Source of the DNA: DASQWC01 sp035640475
GTDB lineage: Bacteria > Actinomycetota > JAICYB01
Direction: 5' to 3'
DNA: 7,644 nucleotides
Assembly (NCBI GenBank): GCA_035640475.1
Contig: DASQWC010000064.1
Span: forward strand, 1-7,644
In this document: positions 1-4,772 of the stretch, one piece after another
Position numbering within the stretch: the stretch's first letter is position 1
Layout of the letters: every line of letters starts with the position of its first letter
Notes under the pieces: generated by a model
Databases searched by the model: none
The model's input: the letters and a program-made list of their open reading frames with translations, nothing else
Told to the model about the DNA's origin: nothing
Position numbers and translations under genes: made by a program

Positions 1-159
1 AGTCGCCGGTGCGAAGGCGAGTCCTCCAGGTCTCGTGATCCCCGCCTCCCGCGTCCCCAGCTGACGTACCTGCCTCGCCGGCGGCGCGAGCGAGGCGCCG
101 CCGGGGGACGCGCCGGCGATCAAAAGTAGGAAGGCGACGCCGACGGCCGTTCGGAGCAT
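1..159 (-). CDS. Probable exported protein, N-terminal part (3' end beyond left edge)
   Basis: An open frame reads leftward from an ATG whose complement is at 157-159 and stays open for 53 codons to the window edge. The first residues, MLRTAVGVAFLLLIAGAS, form a typical Sec signal peptide: a short basic start, a hydrophobic core at about residues 5-16, then small residues with plausible cleavage near 17-23. The mature part then reads RQLGTREAGITRPGGLAFAP. The 'ITRPGGLAFAP' stretch resembles the start of a blade in NHL/SMP-30-like beta-propellers, but this is a weak guess from a few residues. No other ATG, GTG or TTG start lies in frame before an upstream stop at 214-216. The ribosome binding site is poor: a 12-bp palindrome abuts the ATG, and the nearest G-rich stretch is too distant. 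The gene is divergent from the histidine kinase. Function is unknown. Confidence 0.6.
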   Translation of the reverse strand, partial: MLRTAVGVAFLLLIAGASPGGASLAPPARQVRQLGTREAGITRPGGLAFAPAT

Positions 160-350
160 CTGCGGCCGCAGTAGTCGCCCCCGTAACCTGCCTCTCGCTC
201 TCAGGAGCTGAGCTTACAACTGAACGCGAGCCGGCTACAAGCACGCGGGCGACCACTTTTCGCCTGCAACTCGCGGGGAAAATTCGGGTTCCCTCGAGAA
301 GATTTCGGAGTAAAGTCAGACGGTTCGCCCAAAACTGTGCGGGGTTTTCT
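160..350. promoter_or_regulatory. Divergent intergenic region with weak candidate promoters
   Basis: These 191 bp separate the leftward exported-protein gene from the rightward kinase gene, so promoters for both should lie here. On the plus strand TAAAGT (311-316) fits the actinobacterial TAnnnT -10 pattern. A poor -35 candidate, TTCCCT, lies at 289-294 with a 16-bp spacer. On the minus strand TAAGCT (complement of 211-216) is preceded 18 bp upstream by TTGTAG (complement of 235-240). Also present are a perfect 12-bp palindrome, CTGCGGCCGCAG (160-171), directly before the leftward ATG, and a small dyad, CTCAG-GAG-CTGAG (200-212). All these matches are weak individually; the region's regulatory role is inferred mainly from the gene arrangement. 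Confidence 0.3.
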
Positions 351-3300
351 TTGGCGACTCACGACGTTCGGGTTCTAGACAACGGTGATCATCTCTACGT
401 CGACGAGGTCGAGCGGCTCAGGCTGCTGCTCGAAGCCTCCTCAACCCTGCTCGGGGCGCTGAGCGTCGAGGCGGTCCTGCCGAACGTCGTCGATCTCGCC
501 AAGCGGACACTCGAAGCAGACGCCTACGCCGTCTGGCGCCATGACGAGGAGTCGGGTACGTGGGCTATCGCGGTCCAGTCGGGCCTGTCCGACGAGTACG
601 TCGAGCAGGCCGGCAATGCGATACGCGGGAAGACGCCGGTCGTCTCGCTCGAGGAACCGATCGTCATCGAGGACATCGCGACAGCCGCTTGGCTCCCATC
701 GGAGCATCGGCATGCGCATGCTGCCGCCGGAACGAAGTCCATGCTCGTCGTCGCGCTCCACTACGGCGGACGCGTTCTCGGCACGCTTGCCTTCTACTAC
801 CGGGTGACGCGCCGCTTCACTGAGGCGGAGAAGAGTGTCGCGTCGCTCCTCGCCAATCTGGCGGCGGCCGCAATCGGCGCGGCCGACCTCTACGAAGCGC
901 AGCAGCGTCTCGTCGAAGACCGGAAGTTCGTCGCCGACGCCGGTGAAGTTCTCGCCTCTTCACTCGAGTATGAGGCGACCCTGGCGAACGTCGCGGCGCT
1001 GGCAGTTCCGAAGTTCGCCGACTGGTGCGCGATCGACATGGTGGGCAAGGACCGATCCATTCACCGCCTCGCCGTCGCGCACGTCGACCCCGCCAAGGTC
1101 CGCTGGGCGAACGAGCTCGCCGAGAAGTTCCCGCCGGACCCGAACGCAGCCTACGGCGTTCCGAACGTGATCCGTACCGGCCGCCCCGAGCTCTTCTCAT
1201 CGATCCCGCACGAGCTTCTCGTCGACGCTGCCGGCGACACACCGGAGTTGTTGGAGATCCTGCAGGAGCTCGGGCTGAAGTCGTCGATGTGCGTTCCACT
1301 CACGGCGAGAGACCGCGTCCTCGGCGCGATCACGTTCGTCTCGGCCGAAAGCGGCCGGCGCTATGACGAAGCGGATCTGGCGACGGCACAGGATCTCGCG
1401 CGCCATGCGGCGATCGCGGTCGACAACGCGCTGCTCTTCCGTGACGCCGCGACCGCGCAGCGTCAGGCTCAGGACGCCCTCGGCGTCGTCGACGCCGTCT
1501 TTGCCGCCGCGCCCGTGGGGCTCGCCTTCATGGACACCAGCTTCCACTTCGTGCGGGTGAACGAGGCGCTCGCCGCGATCAACGGGCTGTCGGCTCAGGA
1601 GCACTTCGGCCGCAGCCTGCGCGACGTGCTCGGTGACGAGCGTGCGGCGGAGATCGAACCCTTCCACCAAAAGGTGCTCGAAACCGGCGAGCCCATTCTC
1701 GACGTTCCGGTGACCGGACCGAGCGCGGCCACGCCCGACCAGATGCGTAACTGGCTCGTCAGCTACTACCCGGTGCGAGACCTCTCGAACACGCCGATCG
1801 GCGTCGGCGTCGTCCTCACCGACGTCACGGAGCGTGAGCTCGCGCGGTCAGCTGCCGAGACGGCAAACGAACGCCTGAGCGTGCTCGCGGAGGCGAGCCA
1901 ACTGCTTGCGTCGACGCTCGACTACGAGACGACGCTCGCGAACGTGGCTTCGTTGCTCGTCCCGCGATTCGCCGACTGGTATGCCGTCGACATCCTGGAC
2001 GACGACGGCCGGTTCAAGCGGATCGCCCTCGTCCACAACGATCCGGACAAGGCCGAGTGGGCCGAGAAGTCGAAGCACCTCTACCCGCCCGACGCCGATG
2101 AGCCGGAGGGAACCGGCCGCGTCGTCCGTACCGGCGAGGCGATGCTCTACCGCGAGATCTCCGATGAGCTGCTCGCATCATCGACGAAGGACGAGCAGCA
2201 CCACGAGATCCTGCGCCGGCTCGGGATGGCGTCGGCGATGGTCGTCCCGCTGACGGCCGCGGGGCGTACGTTCGGCGCGCTGATGCTCGTCTCCGCGGAT
2301 CCCGATCGACCGTACGACGAGGATGACCTCGAGTTCGCGATGCATCTCGGACGCCGGACGGCGGTGGCGGTCGACAACGCGCGCCTGTACCGAGCGGCGG
2401 CCGAGCGTGGACACGCAGCCTTGGTGGTCGAGCACGTCGCCGATGGCGTCACGCTCGTCGACCGCCTCGGCGTGGTGCGAGTTTGGAACCCGGCCGCGGA
2501 AACCATCACGGGACTGCCCGCGGCAGAGGCGGTCGGTCGCCACGCGTCCGACGTGTTCGGTTCATGGCCCGCTATCGATGCCCTGTCGCAGACCGACGAG
2601 ACGCTGCCGTCGACACTGGCCGTGACCGTGAACGGGCGGGAGCTTTGGCTGTCGATCACAGGCGTCGGCTTCGAGGAGGGGAGCGTGTACGCGTTCCGCG
2701 ACCTGACGTCGGAGCGGGCGGTGGAGCGGCTGAAGTCCGACTTCGTCTCGACGATCTCGCACGAGCTCCGAACGCCACTCGCCGCGATCTACGGGGCGGC
2801 GCTCACGCTCAGACGAGAGGACGTCCCGATCGGCGAGCCGCAGCGCAGTGGCCTGCTCGAGGTGATCGCGAGCGAGTCCGACCGGCTCGCGCGAATCGTC
2901 AACGACGTGCTCTGGGTCAGCCGGCTGGAATCGGGCGGCATGCCGACCCTGATCCAGCCGTGCAACGGCGTCGAGCTGGCGCGGACCGTCGTCGAGGCTG
3001 CTCGCCACTACGTCCCGCCGAGCATCAAGCTCGAGCTCAGCGCTCCGGCGGGTGCACCGTTGATCGCGGCTGATCCGGACAAGACGCGCCAGGTGCTGAC
3101 GAACCTCGTCGACAACGCCGTCAAGTATTCGCCGGACGGTGGGCGCGTCGCCATCGAGGTCAGCGTCGCCGGGCCGCGCCTGCGGTTCGCCGTGCGCGAC
3201 GAGGGACTCGGCGTGCCGCCGGCCGAGCACCGTCGCATCTTCGAGAAGTTCTATCGGCTCGACCCCGATCTCACCCGCGGCGTCGGCGGCACGGGCCTCG

Positions 3301-3410
3301 GCCTCTACATCAGCCGCGAGCTGCTCGAGCGCATGGGCGGCCGGATCTGGGTCGAATCGAGTGGAACAGGTGGCTCCACCTTTGTGGCGGAGCTGCCGCT
3401 GGCCGCCTAG
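351..3410 (+). CDS. Multi-sensor histidine kinase (GAF-GAF-PAS-GAF-PAS-HisKA-HATPase_c)
   Basis: A 1019-residue sensor kinase of a two-component system that autophosphorylates on histidine and passes the phosphate to a response regulator. Approximate domains: GAF 21-180, GAF 193-365, PAS 373-500, GAF 512-684, PAS 686-790, HisKA 791-865, HATPase_c 905-1018. The phosphoacceptor is His804 in the H-box SHELRTPL. The ATP-binding boxes are intact: N-box around Asn918 to Asn922 (NLVDN), G1 DEGLG at 950-954, F-box FEKFYR at 964-969, G2 GGTGLGL at 979-985. There are no membrane segments or signal peptide, so it should sense cytoplasmic or diffusible signals through GAF/PAS pockets; the ligands cannot be told. 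The second and third GAF domains are clearly related to each other. The start is a TTG with a weak GGGG (341-344) 6 nt upstream; no better in-frame start is seen, although the exact start is uncertain. No response regulator lies beside it in the window, so it appears to be an orphan kinase here. Confidence 0.93.
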   Translation: MATHDVRVLDNGDHLYVDEVERLRLLLEASSTLLGALSVEAVLPNVVDLAKRTLEADAYAVWRHDEESGTWAIAVQSGLSDEYVEQAGNAIRGKTPVVSLEEPIVIEDIATAAWLPSEHRHAHAAAGTKSMLVVALHYGGRVLGTLAFYYRVTRRFTEAEKSVASLLANLAAAAIGAADLYEAQQRLVEDRKFVADAGEVLASSLEYEATLANVAALAVPKFADWCAIDMVGKDRSIHRLAVAHVDPAKVRWANELAEKFPPDPNAAYGVPNVIRTGRPELFSSIPHELLVDAAGDTPELLEILQELGLKSSMCVPLTARDRVLGAITFVSAESGRRYDEADLATAQDLARHAAIAVDNALLFRDAATAQRQAQDALGVVDAVFAAAPVGLAFMDTSFHFVRVNEALAAINGLSAQEHFGRSLRDVLGDERAAEIEPFHQKVLETGEPILDVPVTGPSAATPDQMRNWLVSYYPVRDLSNTPIGVGVVLTDVTERELARSAAETANERLSVLAEASQLLASTLDYETTLANVASLLVPRFADWYAVDILDDDGRFKRIALVHNDPDKAEWAEKSKHLYPPDADEPEGTGRVVRTGEAMLYREISDELLASSTKDEQHHEILRRLGMASAMVVPLTAAGRTFGALMLVSADPDRPYDEDDLEFAMHLGRRTAVAVDNARLYRAAAERGHAALVVEHVADGVTLVDRLGVVRVWNPAAETITGLPAAEAVGRHASDVFGSWPAIDALSQTDETLPSTLAVTVNGRELWLSITGVGFEEGSVYAFRDLTSERAVERLKSDFVSTISHELRTPLAAIYGAALTLRREDVPIGEPQRSGLLEVIASESDRLARIVNDVLWVSRLESGGMPTLIQPCNGVELARTVVEAARHYVPPSIKLELSAPAGAPLIAADPDKTRQVLTNLVDNAVKYSPDGGRVAIEVSVAGPRLRFAVRDEGLGVPPAEHRRIFEKFYRLDPDLTRGVGGTGLGLYISRELLERMGGRIWVESSGTGGSTFVAELPLAA
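927..1445 (+). repeat. GAF module copy A, related to 1884-2402
   Basis: This part of the kinase (residues about 193-365) is homologous at protein level to residues about 512-684. Shared landmarks include (E/D)YE(A/T)TLANVA at 206-215 and 524-533, P(K/R)FADW at 220-225 and 538-543, VRTG/IRTG around 274-277 and 591-594, and (C/V)VPLTA at 314-319 and 631-636, and AVDNA at 356-360 and 673-677. The offset stays at 317-318 residues, so the two modules align nearly without gaps. This indicates an old intragenic duplication. Confidence 0.8.
1884..2402 (+). repeat. GAF module copy B, related to 927-1445
   Basis: Second copy of the related GAF module inside the histidine kinase. It has diverged at many positions, for example a WYAVDIL stretch where copy A has WCAIDMV. 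It lies between the two PAS domains, whereas copy A follows the first GAF domain. The landmarks shared with copy A are listed there. Confidence 0.8.
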
Positions 3411-3442
3411 GCAAAGCCGCGGCGTCGTGAGAGAGTGGCGGC

Positions 3443-3628
3443 GTGGGCGGCGCCGCGCTGCTGTGGGCAGAGACTCCCGATGACGATCGGGACGAGACGG
3501 ACGAGATCGAGGCGCACGGCGACGTGGATGAGACCTTCGCCGTCCGCCGGCTTCGGCGCTGGATCAAAGGGATGTTCGGCGGGAGGCCCGCGCAGGAGGA
3601 CGAGGGGGAGCGCGAGCCCGAGGACTAG
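3443..3628 (+). CDS. Small acidic protein of unknown function
   Basis: A 61-residue frame starts at GTG 3443, 32 nt after the kinase stop, with a GAGAGAG purine stretch about 8 nt upstream that could be a ribosome binding site. Coding character is good: only about 7 of 60 codons end in A or T, matching the strong third-position GC of the neighbours. The product is very acidic, with about 19 Asp/Glu against 8 Arg/Lys. A short basic amphipathic stretch, RRLRRWIKGMFGG (35-47), sits between acidic N- and C-terminal parts. There is no signal peptide or transmembrane helix. I do not recognise a family. It may be cotranscribed with the kinase, and a hairpin follows 12 nt after its stop. It could still be a chance frame in GC-rich DNA; conservation would decide. 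Confidence 0.45.
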   Translation: MGGAALLWAETPDDDRDETDEIEAHGDVDETFAVRRLRRWIKGMFGGRPAQEDEGEREPED

Positions 3629-3639
3629 CGCCAGATGCA

Positions 3640-3665
3640 ACGAGACGGCCCGAAAGCCGTCTCGT
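3640..3665. terminator. Perfect 10-bp hairpin between convergent genes, probable bidirectional terminator
   Basis: The stem ACGAGACGGC (3640-3649) pairs perfectly with GCCGTCTCGT (3656-3665) around a 6-nt loop, CCGAAA. It lies 11 nt after the stop of the small plus-strand gene and 20 nt beyond the stop of the minus-strand DUF6458-like gene. That is where a terminator shared by convergent transcripts would be expected. Neither side has a T-run, so it is not a canonical intrinsic terminator; tail-less hairpins at gene ends are common in high-GC actinobacteria. Confidence 0.6.
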
Positions 3666-3685
3666 GGCTTCACGAATACTGCGGC

Positions 3686-3922
3686 TTAGTACGGGGGTTC
3701 TGCCGGCGGCGGGCCGTCGTCCACGTATGTTCTGCGACGTGACCAGTAGCCGGGTCCGGCCCAGGACTGCCAGAAGATCATCGAGATCAGGATGCTGGCC
3801 AGCCCCACACCCATCAGGATCCAGCCGACTGCGTCGACGTTGACCGCGCTCGAGGTGGCATTGACCGCGAACGCCAGGACGGCGCCGACGGCAATGAGAA
3901 AGATTCCGACTCCGATACCCAT
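3686..3922 (-). CDS. DUF6458-like small two-helix membrane protein
   Basis: A 78-residue protein that begins MGIGVGIFLIAVGAVLAFAV, a start I recognise as typical of the actinobacterial DUF6458 family. It has two hydrophobic helices, about residues 3-22 and 33-51, joined by a short polar loop (NATSSAVNVD). A proline-rich cytoplasmic or exposed tail follows, with an RRR cluster at 62-64 and a PPPAEPPY ending. The start is secure: an ATG (complement of 3920-3922) with an AAGGAGGTT Shine-Dalgarno sequence (complement of 3925-3933) just upstream, the strongest ribosome binding site in the window. It is transcribed divergently from the cytochrome oxidase operon and converges on the small acidic gene. 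Function is unknown for the family; no catalytic motif is visible. Confidence 0.85.
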   Translation of the reverse strand: MGIGVGIFLIAVGAVLAFAVNATSSAVNVDAVGWILMGVGLASILISMIFWQSWAGPGYWSRRRTYVDDGPPPAEPPY

Positions 3923-3960
3923 TCAACCTCCTTGGTCGTAGAAGTCGGATTCCCGTCCGA

Positions 3961-3988
3961 GCCGCGTCGGAAACCGGTGCGACGCGGC
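3961..3988. promoter_or_regulatory. 9-bp inverted repeat in the divergent DUF6458/cox region
   Basis: GCCGCGTCG (3961-3969) is perfectly complementary to CGACGCGGC (3980-3988) across a 10-nt spacer. It lies in the 139-bp divergent region, upstream of both the DUF6458-like gene and coxB. It could be an operator for a dimeric regulator or, for leftward transcripts, a 5' leader hairpin. A smaller dyad, TCGGA/TCCGA (3945-3949 and 3956-3960), lies beside it on the DUF6458 side. The role is inferred from position only. Confidence 0.4.
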
Positions 3989-3993
3989 CCTTG

Positions 3994-4026
3994 CGCTGCC
4001 GCTTGGACCCGCACATTGCGGCAGCG
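3994..4026. promoter_or_regulatory. Second 9-bp inverted repeat upstream of coxB
   Basis: CGCTGCCGC (3994-4002) pairs perfectly with GCGGCAGCG (4018-4026) around a 15-nt spacer. It begins 5 bp after the previous inverted repeat and ends 19 bp before the candidate coxB -10 element. In this position a bound regulator would sit over or just upstream of the -35 region of the oxidase promoter. It does not share an obvious half-site with its neighbour. The regulatory role is inference. Confidence 0.4.
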
Positions 4027-4045
4027 GCTACGCCCACGCGTCAAG

Positions 4046-4051
4046 TAGGCT
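4046..4051 (+). promoter_or_regulatory. Candidate -10 element of a leaderless cox promoter
   Basis: TAGGCT fits the TAnnnT -10 consensus and ends 10 nt before the GTG of coxB at 4062. That spacing would place the transcription start at or very near the start codon. coxB has no Shine-Dalgarno sequence upstream (TCGCGGCGTCC precedes the GTG), which agrees with a leaderless mRNA as often found in actinobacteria. No convincing -35 hexamer is present at the right distance, so this is a moderate guess. Confidence 0.4.
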
Positions 4052-4061
4052 CGCGGCGTCC

Positions 4062-4772
4062 GTGCAGAGGGGTTCGATCGTCCAGCTGATCGTGATCGGC
4101 GTGCTGGCCGGCGCGATCGCCTCCGCCGTGGCGCTGATCCCGGACTGGCTTCCTCCGTCGGCCTCCGACGAGGCCGGGCGCATCGACTTCGTCTTCTGGT
4201 TCGTCACGGGGATCTGCATCTTCATCTTCGCGATCGTCGCCGCCGTGAGCGTGATGGCGGTTTGGAAATTCCGTGCGAAGCCCGACGACGACTCGGACGG
4301 CCCGCCTGTGCACGGCCACACCGGTCTCGAGATCGCCTGGACGGCCCTGCCCGCACTGCTCGTCACCGCGATCGCGATCGTGAGCGCGATCGTGCTAGCG
4401 AAGGACGACGCGGCCGGCGCGAACCCGCTCCGCGTCAACGTCTACGCGCAACAGTTCTTCTGGAGCTACGCCTACCCCGGGTACGACAACAAGCAATCCG
4501 ACGTCCTGCGCCTGCCGGTCGATCGCTCGGTGGTGTTGCGAATGACCTCGAAGGACGTAATTCACTCCTTCTGGGTGCCGGAGTTTCGGCAGAAGCAGGA
4601 CGTGGTCCCCGGAATCCACCCAACGCTCCACATCACGCCGAACAAGATCGGCACGTATCCCGTCGTCTGCACTGAGCTCTGCGGGCTCGGCCACGGATTG
4701 ATGCGCTCGCGTGTCGTCGTGATGACCCCTGAGGACTTCCAGAAATGGGCGACGAAGAAGGGGACGTCGTGA
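4062..4772 (+). CDS. coxB: Cytochrome c oxidase subunit II (CuA protein, no haem c domain)
   Basis: Subunit II (also called CtaC) of an aa3-type terminal oxidase. It accepts electrons at the binuclear CuA centre on the outer face of the membrane and passes them to haem a of subunit I. All CuA ligands are present in 236 residues: His168 (in VIHSFW) and Cys203, Glu205, Cys207, His211 and Met214 (in CTELCGLGHGLM). The family motif HxxLEIxWTxxP is at 86-97, and the aromatic QFFW patch near the docking and electron-entry site is at 131-134. Hydrophobic segments lie at about 6-27, 42-68 and 91-113; the first is a signal peptide or additional anchor without a lipobox cysteine. The protein ends about 22 residues after Met214, so the C-terminal cytochrome c domain of caa3 oxidases is absent. 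The GTG start lacks an upstream ribosome binding site, and no other start lies before the first hydrophobic segment. It overlaps subunit I. Confidence 0.95.
   Translation: MQRGSIVQLIVIGVLAGAIASAVALIPDWLPPSASDEAGRIDFVFWFVTGICIFIFAIVAAVSVMAVWKFRAKPDDDSDGPPVHGHTGLEIAWTALPALLVTAIAIVSAIVLAKDDAAGANPLRVNVYAQQFFWSYAYPGYDNKQSDVLRLPVDRSVVLRMTSKDVIHSFWVPEFRQKQDVVPGIHPTLHITPNKIGTYPVVCTELCGLGHGLMRSRVVVMTPEDFQKWATKKGTS

Noticed and set aside
2562..3230. Minus-strand frame of 222 aa under the kinase catalytic domain
   Set aside because: It is a shadow of the HisKA/HATPase codons, with no motif of its own.
3476..3491. CCCGAT-GACG-ATCGGG hairpin soon after the kinase stop as a kinase terminator
   Set aside because: The stem is only 6 bp with no T-run, lies within the probable small acidic gene, and encodes its Asp-rich stretch; a stronger hairpin exists at 3640-3665.
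3407..3673. Minus-strand frame of 88 aa with a hydrophobic stretch, opposite the small acidic gene
   Set aside because: It runs through the terminator-like hairpin, overlaps the kinase end, and its hydrophobic part is the complement of the acidic codons of the plus-strand frame. It has no good ribosome binding site.
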